This document shows positions 44,076-53,286 of a DNA stretch of 64,000 bases, one piece after another (the first letter of the stretch is position 1; the number at the start of each line of letters is the position of its first letter). The notes beneath the pieces were generated by a model. That model was not told where the DNA came from and made no database searches. It saw only the letters and a program-made list of their open reading frames with translations. Source of the stretch: Dictyobacter formicarum (GTDB lineage: Bacteria; Chloroflexota; Ktedonobacteria; Ktedonobacterales; Ktedonobacteraceae); NCBI RefSeq assembly GCF_016587435.1, contig NZ_BNJJ01000020.1, positions 62,001 through 126,000 of the forward strand, in the 5' to 3' direction. The position numbers and the translations under genes were made by a program.

Positions 44076-46856
44076 ATGACACAACAGATTACCCATTCTG
44101 AATTGGACGAGGCAGTTAAACGCTCTCCTCGCAAATGGGTCTACCTCTTTAGCGAAGGCAATGCTAGCATGCGCGAATTGCTGGGCGGCAAAGGCGCAGG
44201 TGTGGCTGAAATGACCAACGCCGGACTCCCGGTACCTCCAGGATTTACGATCACGACAGAAGCTTGTAACGGCTACTACGATAACAACCGACAATTTCCA
44301 GAAGGTGTCTGGGAGCAGGCGAAAGCCGCTCTGGCGATTGTAGAAAAACAGACCGGAAAAGGTTTCGGATCAAAAGAAAATCCATTGCTGGTATCTGTGC
44401 GCTCGGGCGCGAAATTCTCGATGCCTGGTATGATGGATACTGTCTTGAACCTTGGTATAAATGACGAGACTGTCCTGGGCCTGGTGGCATTGACAGGTGA
44501 CGAGCGCTTCGCTTACGACGCCTATCGTCGCTTCATCCAAATGTTTAGCAAAATCGTGCTGGACACCAATCCCCAGGATTTTGAGGTTGTGCTGGAACGC
44601 TATAAGCACGAAGCTGGCGTCAAGACTGATGCAGAGATTCCTGCCGCTGACCTGAAGAAGATGGTCACCGAGTTTAAGCAGATCGCAGAGCGCGCCTCTG
44701 GTCAGCCTTTCCCCACCGATGTATACCAGCAGTTGCACAAAGCTATTGAGGCCGTATTCTCTTCCTGGAACAATAAACGTGCCATCGATTACCGTAACTT
44801 CAACAAGATTCCTCACAACCTTGGCACCGGTGTCAATGTCCAGAGCATGGTATTTGGCAACATGGGCAATAACAGTGGTACGGGCGTAGCCTTTACGCGT
44901 AACCCGGCCCATGGTGAAAAGAAGTTGTATGGTGAGTATTTGTTAAATGCTCAGGGTGAGGATGTGGTAGCTGGTATCCGTACACCATCGCCCATCAGCA
45001 AACTGGAACAGGATCTGCCCGACGTCTATCAGCAGTTCCTGGAAATCGCGCAACGCCTTGAGAAACACTATCGCGACATGCAGGATCTGGAGTTCACCGT
45101 TGAGCAGGGTAAGCTCTATATGCTGCAGACGCGCTCGGGCAAGCGTAACGCTGGTGCTGCGGTGAAGATCGCCGTCGATATGGTCGAAGAAGGTCTAATC
45201 ACGCCAGAAGAGGCTGTCAAACGCGTTGAGCCTTCACAGGTCTATCAGCTGCTGCTGCCACGCTTCGATGAAGCTGAGAAGAGACGTGCGGAGCAGGAAG
45301 GCCGTCTGCTGGCCAAGGGTCTGAATGCCTCCCCGGGTGCAGCTTATGGTAAAGCCATCTTCGACGCTGACCGTGCCGAGGAGCTGGGTAAAGCTGGCAC
45401 GCCCGTCGTACTGGTACGTCCAGAGACCAGTCCGGACGATGTGCATGGCATGCTGGTTGCTAAAGGTATCCTGACCGCTCGTGGTGGCGCCACCAGCCAC
45501 GCCGCCGTCGTTGCACGTGGCCTGGGACTCCCCTGCGTCGCTGGCTGCGAAGGTATCCGTGTTAACGAGGAGCAGCATCTCTTCCGCGTGATTGGCTCCG
45601 ATACAGTCATTAAAGAGGGCGATGACATCTCGATCGATGGTGCCACTGGAGAAGTTTTCGCGGGTATCATCAAAACCGTTGATGCTGATTTCGATAAAGA
45701 GACCGATCTAAAAAAACTGTTGAACTGGGCTGACGAGTTCCGTAAACTGGGTGTCTGGGCCAACGCTGACTATCCACGTGATGCCAAACGTGCCGTCACC
45801 TTTGGCGCCCAGGGCATTGGCCTCTGCCGCACCGAGCATATGTTCATGGAGCAGGAACGCCTGCCAATCGTGCAGAAAATGATCCTGTCCAAAACGAAAG
45901 AGGAGCGCGAGGCTGCACTTGATCAGTTGCTACCATTCCAGCAGAGCGACTTCAAGGGTATCTTCTCGGCTATGGTTGATCCCCAGACCAATGAGGGCTA
46001 TCCTGTCGTTATTCGTCTGATCGATCCGCCACTGCACGAGTTCCTGCCTTCCTACGAGGAACTGCTGGTTGAAGTAACGCGCCTGGAAACACAGGGCGGC
46101 CACGAGGAAGAACTGGCAGAGAAACGCCAGATGCTCGAAGCCGTTGGCGCTATGCGTGAGATGAACCCCATGCTGGGTCTGCGCGGCTGCCGCCTGGGCC
46201 TGCTCTTCCCTGAGATCAACGTCATGCAGACCCGCGCCATTCTGGGTGCCGCCGCAGAGCTGGAAAAAGAAGGCAAAAAGCTGCATCCGAAGATCATGAT
46301 TCCTCTGGTTGGCCATGTCAACGAATTGAAAGAGGTACGTCGCCAGTTGGAGGCCGTAGCTGCTGAGATCGCCAAGGACGCTGGTAAGCCAATTGACTAC
46401 AAATTCGGTACGATGATCGAGCTGCCACGCGCTGCCCTGACCGCTGATCAGATCGCTTCGGTCGCCGACTTCTTCAGCTTTGGCACCAACGACCTGACCC
46501 AGACCACCTTCGGCTACAGCCGCGACGATGCTGAAGGCAAGTTCTTGCTCAAGTACGTTGAGGGCCTGGAAGAGCCTGGCTTGAAGGATAAAGTGAAAAT
46601 TCTGCCCGTCAATCCGTTCCAGACGTTGGACCGCGATGGTGTTGGACAATTGGTAGCGATGGCCGTCGAAAAAGGCCGCAAGACCAATCCAGACATTGAG
46701 CTGGGTATCTGCGGCGAACACGGTGGCGATCCTGACAGTATCGAGTTCTGTAACGAAGTGGGACTCAACTATGTCAGCTGTTCACCATTCCGCGTCCCAG
46801 TTGCTCGCCTGGCTGCCGCGCAGGCTGCTCTGTCCCGAGCTGAGAAAGATCGCTAA
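44076..46856 (+). CDS. ppdK: Pyruvate, phosphate dikinase
   Basis: ATG 44076 after TTGGAGGAAG gives 926 residues. The N-terminal ATP-grasp part (WVYLFSEGNASMRELLGGKGAGVAEM; SVRSGAKFSMPGMMDTVLNLG), the central swivelling phosphohistidine domain (GGATSHAAVVARGLG, active His) and the C-terminal PEP/pyruvate barrel (GLCRTEHMFM, GLRGCRLG, FSFGTNDLTQTTFGYSRDDA, GICGEHGGDP) are all intact. It converts pyruvate, ATP and phosphate to PEP, AMP and PPi, for gluconeogenesis or, reversed, PPi-linked glycolysis. It is a single gene with a good terminator and then a hairpin repeat. The frames on the opposite strand here are shadows. Confidence 0.97.
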   Translation: MTQQITHSELDEAVKRSPRKWVYLFSEGNASMRELLGGKGAGVAEMTNAGLPVPPGFTITTEACNGYYDNNRQFPEGVWEQAKAALAIVEKQTGKGFGSKENPLLVSVRSGAKFSMPGMMDTVLNLGINDETVLGLVALTGDERFAYDAYRRFIQMFSKIVLDTNPQDFEVVLERYKHEAGVKTDAEIPAADLKKMVTEFKQIAERASGQPFPTDVYQQLHKAIEAVFSSWNNKRAIDYRNFNKIPHNLGTGVNVQSMVFGNMGNNSGTGVAFTRNPAHGEKKLYGEYLLNAQGEDVVAGIRTPSPISKLEQDLPDVYQQFLEIAQRLEKHYRDMQDLEFTVEQGKLYMLQTRSGKRNAGAAVKIAVDMVEEGLITPEEAVKRVEPSQVYQLLLPRFDEAEKRRAEQEGRLLAKGLNASPGAAYGKAIFDADRAEELGKAGTPVVLVRPETSPDDVHGMLVAKGILTARGGATSHAAVVARGLGLPCVAGCEGIRVNEEQHLFRVIGSDTVIKEGDDISIDGATGEVFAGIIKTVDADFDKETDLKKLLNWADEFRKLGVWANADYPRDAKRAVTFGAQGIGLCRTEHMFMEQERLPIVQKMILSKTKEEREAALDQLLPFQQSDFKGIFSAMVDPQTNEGYPVVIRLIDPPLHEFLPSYEELLVEVTRLETQGGHEEELAEKRQMLEAVGAMREMNPMLGLRGCRLGLLFPEINVMQTRAILGAAAELEKEGKKLHPKIMIPLVGHVNELKEVRRQLEAVAAEIAKDAGKPIDYKFGTMIELPRAALTADQIASVADFFSFGTNDLTQTTFGYSRDDAEGKFLLKYVEGLEEPGLKDKVKILPVNPFQTLDRDGVGQLVAMAVEKGRKTNPDIELGICGEHGGDPDSIEFCNEVGLNYVSCSPFRVPVARLAAAQAALSRAEKDR

Positions 46857-46863
46857 AAAAGCG

Positions 46864-46890
46864 GTGGACTCCCATTTTATGGGAGTCCAC
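46864..46890 (+). terminator. Hairpin terminator after ppdK
   Basis: GTGGACTCCCA and TGGGAGTCCAC form a perfect 11-bp stem around a TTTTA loop, 7 bp after the stop codon. No T run follows, but the position and perfection support a 3'-end function. Confidence 0.6.
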
Positions 46891-46896
46891 GCGACG

Positions 46897-47011
46897 CGTC
46901 CGCATGCGTTTCGCACCCTCGGCGCTCAAAAATTTATTCAGTAGTGCAGAAATTGCGCCTTGCGCAATTTCTGCACTACTGAATAAAAAGGCTCGGCCAC
47001 GCATGCGGACG
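46897..47011. repeat. Head-plus-variable-hairpin repeat, copy 5, with outer inverted repeat
   Basis: A shortened head (CGCACCCTCGGCGCTCAAAAA, around 46912-46932) precedes a perfect 26-bp inverted repeat, arms 46933-46958 and 46962-46987, apex GCGC-CTT-GCGC. This copy is enclosed by a second perfect 13-bp inverted repeat, CGTCCGCATGCGT (46897-46909) and ACGCATGCGGACG (46999-47011). A further GGACGCGTTGC just to the right can also pair with the left flank. It lies after ppdK. The rest of the gap to 47271 holds nothing recognised. Confidence 0.85.
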
Positions 47012-47271
47012 TCCTCAAGGGACGCGTTGCTGAGATCATAAAATCCTCCTCCCTCTTCCGCCTTTTGGACGATCCTTGCCCAAGCATATATCAACTATTC
47101 TCTATTCAGGCTATGCATGGTAACGGCAAACTTAACGAATCTAGCTTCAGCACCACATCACATTCGCGGGTGTTCTAGAAGGCAGCTTTTTCTGGTCGCT
47201 ACCCATAATGCATCATCATAGGTGAAGCATGCTTTCCAGCCTTCATTGTTTCAAAGCAAGGAGAAGTGATT

Positions 47272-47850
47272 ATGGATACTCGACTCCCAGGCATATCACC
47301 AAGGATGTACACAGCTATCCCCTGGTGGATAGCGATGATGGAAGGTATCGCGTTAGTCATCATAGGTCTGTTGCTCTTAATCTCACCCACCATGACCACC
47401 CTGGTACTGGTACAGGTGCTAGGTTGGTACTGGCTGATAGGCGGCATACTAAGCTTCGTCAGTATCTTCGTGGATAGGACACAGTGGGGATGGAAACTGG
47501 CCATTGGCATATTAGGCGTCTTAGCCGGTCTGGCCGTCATCCGCGATCCATTGTGGAGCACCCTGATGGTCCCCACACTGATCGTTATCTTCCTGGCTGT
47601 ACAGGCGCTGATTGTGGGTGCCATAGAACTGATCCAGGGATTCACTGGCGGTGGTGTTGCTGCTATAATGTTGGGTATTATTAATATTATCCTGGGCATT
47701 GTCCTTTTATTCTCGCCGTTAGCCGCAGCGATGGTTCTGCCACTGGTCCTCGGCATCTTCGCCCTGATTGGCGGCATCATTGCTCTGTATGGCGCATACC
47801 GCCTGCAAAAGCAACCTGAGCTAGCAGCGACACAGCCATCGGCAATTTAG
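47272..47850 (+). CDS. HdeD-family membrane protein (DUF308-like)
   Basis: ATG 47272 follows AAGGAG; the 192-residue product has six hydrophobic helices in a repeated two-helix pattern (WWIAMMEGIALVIIGLLLLISP ... VLVQVLGWYWLIGGILSFVSIF ... GVAAIMLGIINIILGIVLLFSP ... LVLGIFALIGGIIALYGAYRL). This is the HdeD/DUF308 signature, associated in E. coli with acid resistance. The exact role here is unknown. A long perfect terminator follows. Confidence 0.85.
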   Translation: MDTRLPGISPRMYTAIPWWIAMMEGIALVIIGLLLLISPTMTTLVLVQVLGWYWLIGGILSFVSIFVDRTQWGWKLAIGILGVLAGLAVIRDPLWSTLMVPTLIVIFLAVQALIVGAIELIQGFTGGGVAAIMLGIINIILGIVLLFSPLAAAMVLPLVLGIFALIGGIIALYGAYRLQKQPELAATQPSAI

Positions 47851-47867
47851 CTCCAGCATATTCCGCT

Positions 47868-47910
47868 GCCCAATACGTCCGCCCCGTTTTTTTGAGCGGA
47901 CGTATTGGGC
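47868..47910 (+). terminator. Terminator after the HdeD-like gene
   Basis: GCCCAATACGTCCGC and GCGGACGTATTGGGC form a perfect 15-bp stem with a 13-nt loop that itself contains seven T residues; TTCGTTATT follows. Confidence 0.75.
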
Positions 47911-48059
47911 TTCGTTATTATGACCACAAAAAATAGCGGTGGAAAAGGAGGTCTGACAAGCCCGGCAGCAAACAGGCAGAGCTTGTATAGTCTGTCAATG
48001 TCGTGCTACGATATTCGCAGGTGTTTTGTTGGTGTCTTTTGATGAGAGGATAACGAACC

Positions 48060-49244
48060 GTGGAACATTCTCTTCCTCATACCCAGGAACAAAGATCCAC
48101 AGGGCAAGCACAACTGCCTCCACGAAAGCATATCAGGCGGCTGCGCGTGCTCTCAATTGGGGCCGGGGTGGTGGCTGCCCTTATACTGGTAGCGTTGATC
48201 GCATTGGGATCGCGTGGCTTTCACTGGTTTGATGCCGCCCTGATTGGTTACGCGGTAGCGACGATCTTTGCGACTGCTGCAGTGACTTATAAATACACAT
48301 TCTGGCTGGCACGCCCACCAACGGGGCGCTACTGGCGTAGAAGCTGGCAACTTTTCCTATCCTACTCCAATTTCCGCCGCTATACGGCACTCATACCTGC
48401 GGCCATCGGCGATCTCTTCGCGCAAACATTTATTCGCAAGCGCGGCCTCTATCGCTGGATCACGCACCAGTGTATCTTCTGGGGCGTGTTGCTCTCATGC
48501 CTGATTACTTTTCCTTTAACCTTCGGCTGGCTCCGCTTTACTCAAAGCCCAACCGGCCTCTATCGTATCTGGTTCTTTGGCTTCGGCTTATTCGATTTTC
48601 CATCACATTCACTCTTTGGCTTCACGGTTATCCATGCGCTGGACTTTACAGCTGCGCTGCTATTTATCGGACTGGTACTGGCCTTTCACCGGCGCTTCCA
48701 TGATCTGGCGGTAATAACAATACAGCGCTTTCGCTTTGATATAGTTCCGCTGGCTTTGTTAATGGCGATTGTTGTCACTGGCCTGGCGCTGACCGCCGAT
48801 AGCACCTGGCTGGGTGGTGCATACTACTGGTACATTTCGCTGACCCACGAGACAGTGGTGGTACTCTGGCTCATTTCCTTGCCATTCGGTAAGTTTTTCC
48901 ACCTGATCGAGCGCCCCGCTACAGTGGGCATCGAACTCTACTGGCGTACCGGCGAAAGCACAGCCCAACAACGCTGTGCACGCTGTGGTGAGGAATTTGC
49001 GCCAGCACGCTTCATTCAGGACCTCAAGCGTACGTTGAATGAGGTAGGCGAGAATTATAGTCTTAATAAACCTTTATCAGCGACCAACACAGTCAGCGAT
49101 GAGCCGGTGGTCAAAAGTACACCAGAGCAAGAGCAAGCTATCAATATGCTCTGGTGGCAGGACATTTGTCCCTCATGTAAACGTGTGATGCGAGCACAGG
49201 CCAATCTGGCCGCGCTCGGACGTGAGGGCAATCAGTTTTTATAA
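48060..49244 (+). CDS. Membrane cytochrome b-like subunit of a molybdo-oxidoreductase, with C-terminal Cys motifs
   Basis: The GTG start at 48060 follows GAGAGGA. The 394-residue protein has about six membrane helices with spaced histidines (RWITHQCIFWG, SHSLFGFTVIHALDF, SLTHETVVVLW, GKFFHLIER), suggestive of NarI-type b-heme ligation. After the last helix a ~110-residue cytoplasmic tail has two C-x2-C motifs (CARCGEEF and CPSCKR), a likely zinc ribbon or Fe-S site. The catalytic molybdoenzyme gene begins 28 bp later, so this is probably its quinol-oxidising membrane anchor. The heme assignment is inference. Confidence 0.7.
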   Translation: MEHSLPHTQEQRSTGQAQLPPRKHIRRLRVLSIGAGVVAALILVALIALGSRGFHWFDAALIGYAVATIFATAAVTYKYTFWLARPPTGRYWRRSWQLFLSYSNFRRYTALIPAAIGDLFAQTFIRKRGLYRWITHQCIFWGVLLSCLITFPLTFGWLRFTQSPTGLYRIWFFGFGLFDFPSHSLFGFTVIHALDFTAALLFIGLVLAFHRRFHDLAVITIQRFRFDIVPLALLMAIVVTGLALTADSTWLGGAYYWYISLTHETVVVLWLISLPFGKFFHLIERPATVGIELYWRTGESTAQQRCARCGEEFAPARFIQDLKRTLNEVGENYSLNKPLSATNTVSDEPVVKSTPEQEQAINMLWWQDICPSCKRVMRAQANLAALGREGNQFL

Positions 49245-49272
49245 GTTCAATCAGTGGGAAGGGAAAACAGCC

Positions 49273-51564
49273 ATGAGTGTTGATAAAGGGATTTTCCGCC
49301 GTCGCCAGCGTCAGGCAGAGGTGTTTGATTACCACACTGGTGAACCGTCACCGACGCCCTGGAAATCAGATGAAGAGATTGATCGCTATGTGCCAACCCA
49401 TTGCTGCTACTGCGGCGTGCAATGTGGAATGTATCTCAAAGTGGCGCGCGGCAAAGTGGTCGGAGTTGAACCGCGTACCGACTTCCCGCTCAATCACGGA
49501 ATGCTGTGTCCCAAGGGATCAACCGCGTATCAGACAGTCAACCATCCCGATCGTCTGACCCATCCATTAATGCGCCGCCACGGCAAGGACAGTCCTCTGG
49601 AACGGGCCAGTTGGGATGAGGTGTTGGATACGATCGCGACGCGCTTCCGGGAGCTCCAGAATCAATATGACAAAGATACAGTGGCGATCTACAGCGGTTC
49701 CTCACTGACTAATGAGAAATGTTACCTGATGGGTAAGTTTGCCCGCGTAGCTGTAGGAACGCGCCACACTGACTATAATGGGCGGCTCTGTATGTCCTCA
49801 GCCACCGGAGCCAATGAGAGATCGCTGGGCATCGATCGGGCCGCCAATCCCATCAGCGATATGCTGCACGCCGATTGCATTTTTGTCATCGGGGCCAACG
49901 TTGGCGAATGCTTTCCGATCGTCACCAGCTATCTCTGGCAAGCCCGCGACAAAGGCTGCAAGCTCATTGTGGCCGATCCGCGCCAGACGCCAATCGCGCG
50001 CACAGCGGATGTCTTTCTTCCATTGCGTTCCGGCACCGATTCCGCGCTACTCAATGGTATGCTGCATGTGATTATCAAAGAAGGATTGATCGACGAAGAT
50101 TTTATCCGTGAACGGACCGTGGGATGGGAAGAAACCAGGGCGCTGGTCGAGCAGTATCCACCTGAGCGCGTTGCCAGGGTGTGTGGACTGAAGTCAGAGG
50201 CGATAATTGAGGCCGCGCGCATGTACGGGCGCGCCAAAGCAGCCCTGATCTACACTGCACGTGGCTTAGAGCATCAGAGCAAAGGCGTTGATAACGGAGT
50301 TACAGCAGCAAACCTGGCCCTGGCCACTGGCAATTTTGGGCGACCCGGTGCTGGCTATGGCACTCTAACCGGACAGGGCAATGGACAGGGTGGACGCGAA
50401 ATGGGTCAAAAAGCTTCGCAGTTACCCGGTTGTCGCGAGGTCGACAATCCTGAGGATCGTGCCTATATTAGCTCGGTCTGGGGCATTGAAGAGAAAGATC
50501 TGCCCCACTCAGGCTATCCCGCCACTCTGATGATTCCGGCCATGCTGCGCAAAGAGATTCGCGCCTGCTTTATGATCTGCTCGAATCCAATGGTTTCGCT
50601 GCCAGATCAACATACGGTTGAGCGAGCTCTGCGCGGACTCGACCTCTTCGTCGTGACTGATTTCTTCCTTTCGGAAACCGCGGAACTGGCCGATATCGTG
50701 CTGCCTGGAAGTAGCTGGGCCGAAGATGAAGGCACCACAACCAGCCTTGAGGGGCGCGTGATCAAATATAACAAGGCCGTTGAGCCTCCGGGAGAAGCCC
50801 GGCGCGACTGGGAGATTGTCTGCGATCTGGCACGCCGGTTGGGCAAGGGCCAGTACTTCGACTTCCATTCGCCGCGCGATATCTTTAATGAATTGCGCCT
50901 CTGCACGCGGGGAGCTAAATCGGACTACTGGGGCATCACGTATGAGAAGATCGATGCACAAAATGGCGTGTTCTGGCCCTGCCCGGATGCGGAACATCCA
51001 GGTACCCCACGCCTGTATCAGCAACGCTTCGGCTTCCCCGATGGGAAGGCGCGCTTCCATCCCATCACTTATGCACCACCTGCCGAGGAGCCGGACGAGG
51101 AATATCCGCTGGTGCTGACCACCGGACGCGTCATTTATCATTATCTGTCTGGCAATCAGACGCGGCGCGTCTCATTTCTCAAGGCACAGGCTCCCTATCC
51201 ATGGGTGGAAATGCATGAGCAGACGGCGAACCGGCTGGGTGTGGTCGATGGGGACTGGGTGACGGTGCGCTCAAGGCGCGGTGAATTGACCGCTCCGGCA
51301 CTGGTTGTGCGCTCGATCCGACCTGATACGCTGTTTATCCCATATCACTATGGACATACACAAGCCGCCAATCAGCTTACAAATCCGGTGCTGGAACCAA
51401 TGATGAAGATACCCGAATACAAAGTTTGCGCGGCCTCAGCGACGCGCGCAGAGCAAAAACCAGCCTGGGCCAATGATGAAGATACACAGGCGCTGCTGGA
51501 AGCGGGGCGTAAGCGGCATGAGCTACCTGCGGCACAGGCACAAGCTAATCCAACCCTGCGCTAG
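49273..51564 (+). CDS. Molybdopterin oxidoreductase, assimilatory nitrate reductase-like catalytic subunit
   Basis: From ATG 49273 the product is 763 residues. It binds a [4Fe-4S] cluster through C44-x2-C47-x3-C51-x27-C79 followed by K81, and the molybdenum ligand is C173 in NGRLCMSSATG, a form seen in NarB/NasA/NapA enzymes (formate dehydrogenases have Cys/Sec-H). Later motifs include GTDSALLNGMLHVI and the C-terminal molydopterin-binding LVLTTGRVIYHYLSGNQTRR. There is no Tat signal, so it acts in the cytoplasm. Nitrate is the favoured substrate given the HPP-family transporter in the operon; other oxyanions are possible. Confidence 0.85.
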   Translation: MSVDKGIFRRRQRQAEVFDYHTGEPSPTPWKSDEEIDRYVPTHCCYCGVQCGMYLKVARGKVVGVEPRTDFPLNHGMLCPKGSTAYQTVNHPDRLTHPLMRRHGKDSPLERASWDEVLDTIATRFRELQNQYDKDTVAIYSGSSLTNEKCYLMGKFARVAVGTRHTDYNGRLCMSSATGANERSLGIDRAANPISDMLHADCIFVIGANVGECFPIVTSYLWQARDKGCKLIVADPRQTPIARTADVFLPLRSGTDSALLNGMLHVIIKEGLIDEDFIRERTVGWEETRALVEQYPPERVARVCGLKSEAIIEAARMYGRAKAALIYTARGLEHQSKGVDNGVTAANLALATGNFGRPGAGYGTLTGQGNGQGGREMGQKASQLPGCREVDNPEDRAYISSVWGIEEKDLPHSGYPATLMIPAMLRKEIRACFMICSNPMVSLPDQHTVERALRGLDLFVVTDFFLSETAELADIVLPGSSWAEDEGTTTSLEGRVIKYNKAVEPPGEARRDWEIVCDLARRLGKGQYFDFHSPRDIFNELRLCTRGAKSDYWGITYEKIDAQNGVFWPCPDAEHPGTPRLYQQRFGFPDGKARFHPITYAPPAEEPDEEYPLVLTTGRVIYHYLSGNQTRRVSFLKAQAPYPWVEMHEQTANRLGVVDGDWVTVRSRRGELTAPALVVRSIRPDTLFIPYHYGHTQAANQLTNPVLEPMMKIPEYKVCAASATRAEQKPAWANDEDTQALLEAGRKRHELPAAQAQANPTLR

Positions 51565-51579
51565 AGAAAGGATGATAGC

Positions 51580-52347
51580 ATGGCTGAATCGGTAAAGAGA
51601 ATTTTTCTAGATCCTTCACGCTGCATTGGCTGTCGTTCATGTGTAGCTGCATGCCGCGAGTGCGATACCCACAAAGGCGAGAGCATGATCTATATCGATT
51701 ATGTGGAGCGACACAACACGGTTGCCTCATCGCCAACGCTCTGCATGCACTGTGAAGATCCATTGGCCCCCTGCGCACAGGTCTGCCCTGCGCAGGCCAT
51801 TCTGGTCAGCCCTGATGGGGTAGTGCAATCAGCAGACGAAACGCGCTGTATCTACTGTGAAAATTGTGGCTACGCCTGTCCTTTTGGCGTCCCCAAGTTT
51901 CATCGTGCCGGACACTATATGCAGAAATGCAACCTCTGCTATGACCGCACCAGCCAGGGAAAAGGTCCGATGTGCGCGACCGTCTGTCCAACGCAGGCTA
52001 TTTTCTATGGTACCTATGAGGAGTGGTTGGCGGCAGGCCGGGGCCAGCAAGGCGCTAAACCGGTCAATACCTTCTATTTTGGACGGCAGCGCGTCCAGAC
52101 ACGCAACTATGTGACCATGCGTGAACAGGAGGATGAATTGGATCTGATGGCGCTGGTCGAGCAAGCCGATATGGGATTGCACGCGGATCTGCCAGCGGCG
52201 ACGGCCAATCAATATGCCGAGTCCTGGGTTAATGCGGAGACCGCGGGCATTCCACAGCGCGAAACGCAACCTTCGCCGTGGACACCACTGCAGCCGCTCT
52301 CTCCTACGCCTGCCCCCTCACCAGTTCCAGCACAGAGTGAGAGCTAA
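51580..52347 (+). CDS. Four-cluster ferredoxin-type electron-transfer subunit
   Basis: The 255-residue protein has four cysteine groups typical of DmsB/NrfC/HybA-type subunits: CIGCRSCVAAC, CMHCEDPLAPCAQVC, CIYCENCGYAC and CNLCYDRTSQGKGPMC...C, enough for four [4Fe-4S] clusters. It should wire the membrane subunit to the molybdoenzyme. The last ~60 residues are a Pro/Gln-rich tail. The gene starts 15 bp after the catalytic subunit. Confidence 0.9.
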   Translation: MAESVKRIFLDPSRCIGCRSCVAACRECDTHKGESMIYIDYVERHNTVASSPTLCMHCEDPLAPCAQVCPAQAILVSPDGVVQSADETRCIYCENCGYACPFGVPKFHRAGHYMQKCNLCYDRTSQGKGPMCATVCPTQAIFYGTYEEWLAAGRGQQGAKPVNTFYFGRQRVQTRNYVTMREQEDELDLMALVEQADMGLHADLPAATANQYAESWVNAETAGIPQRETQPSPWTPLQPLSPTPAPSPVPAQSES

Positions 52348-52376
52348 ATCATCTAAATGTCAAAAGGAGCATGTAA

Positions 52377-52919
52377 ATGGTGAAAGAAATGGACCAGCCA
52401 GCCCGGACACCTGCTGACAATGCACTGCCGCCCAGTACACCTGAAGAGGAATGGCGCAAAGAGTTCCCTTATCCCTGGAACGAAGATGAAATTGTTACGA
52501 GACGCGATACGCTGCGCTTCCTCCTCGCAGGTTCAGGCGCACTATTCCTGGCCACGGGAGCGATTGCCATACTAGGAGCGCTCCCTAAAAATCCCAATGT
52601 AACGGCCATCCCCATCGCGAAAGAGGGCGAGCTTGCAGAGCATCAATGGAAGGTCTTTAACTATCCCGACGAGTACATGCAGGGTATCCTGATCAATCTG
52701 CCAGGGCATGGATTGGTCGCCTACAGCGATGTCTGCACACATCTTTCATGTGCGGTACTTTATCAGGGCGATGGCAAACTGCATTGTCCCTGTCATGAAG
52801 GCTTCTTCGATGCGGCCACCGGCAACGTGCTGGCGGGCCCACCAACACGCCCATTGCCATTAATACAGCTGGCCCGGCAAAATGGAACCATCTATGCCAT
52901 CAAGGAGATAGAGCGATGA
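52377..52919 (+). CDS. Rieske [2Fe-2S] protein
   Basis: ATG 52377 follows AAAAGGAG. The 180-residue protein has a twin-arginine-like anchor (VTRRDTLRFLLAGSGALFLA) and the Rieske ligands CTHLSC and CPCHEGFFD. It is expected to be membrane-anchored with the cluster outside, or on the membrane surface. A Rieske protein in a nitrate-reductase-type operon suggests a high-potential quinol-oxidation step or a nitrite-reductase-like role. It overlaps the next gene by 4 bp (ATGA). Confidence 0.9.
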   Translation: MVKEMDQPARTPADNALPPSTPEEEWRKEFPYPWNEDEIVTRRDTLRFLLAGSGALFLATGAIAILGALPKNPNVTAIPIAKEGELAEHQWKVFNYPDEYMQGILINLPGHGLVAYSDVCTHLSCAVLYQGDGKLHCPCHEGFFDAATGNVLAGPPTRPLPLIQLARQNGTIYAIKEIER

Positions 52920-53239
52920 ATACCCACAATTCAGTCCCGCGCGTCCGGAAAGCTAATCCAGATGATCCAACAGTGCGGCGACCTCCAATCGGGTCCCGTG
53001 GACCCATGCCGGGTCCAAATTTTCTGGGCCTGGAGGGACGGATCGCGATTGTACAGGCTCAAGTCTTCCTGCTGGCTATCATCGTGATTGCGCAGCTCTG
53101 GCTCGTCACCGATGCGTTATACGAACTCCTCTCCGGGCGCACCGCTAACCTGGGCTGGTTGACCATCGCCAGTGGTGTAACCTTTGCGCTGGCGCTGTTG
53201 ATTACCTTCTGGCCACGGCGGCGCATTGAAGGTCATTAG
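52916..53239 (+). CDS. Small two-helix membrane protein of the molybdo-oxidoreductase operon
   Basis: The 107-residue product begins with a Pro/Arg-rich cytoplasmic tail (to about residue 40) and has two membrane helices (IVQAQVFLLAIIVIAQLWLV and LTIASGVTFALALLITFW), ending in RRRIEGH. Its ATG overlaps the Rieske stop, so the two are translationally coupled. It may anchor or assemble the Rieske protein. I do not recognise a family. Confidence 0.75.
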   Translation: MNTHNSVPRVRKANPDDPTVRRPPIGSRGPMPGPNFLGLEGRIAIVQAQVFLLAIIVIAQLWLVTDALYELLSGRTANLGWLTIASGVTFALALLITFWPRRRIEGH

Positions 53240-53286
53240 TAGCATCAAAGAGGAGTGTCTACTTTATATGCAAATGGAGTGGAAAT

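Noticed and set aside
45930..46721. 263-codon minus-strand frame opposite ppdK
   Set aside because: ppdK is complete and conserved; the antisense frame is a by-product of its codon use.
47199..47780. 193-codon minus-strand frame opposite the HdeD-like gene
   Set aside because: The plus-strand gene has a good ribosome site, six helices and its own terminator; the reverse frame is Pro/Thr/Ile-rich noise.
49273..51564. Formate dehydrogenase catalytic subunit
   Set aside because: The Mo-ligand context is GRLCMSSA rather than the Cys/Sec-His motif of formate dehydrogenases; nitrate reductase-like is the better fit.
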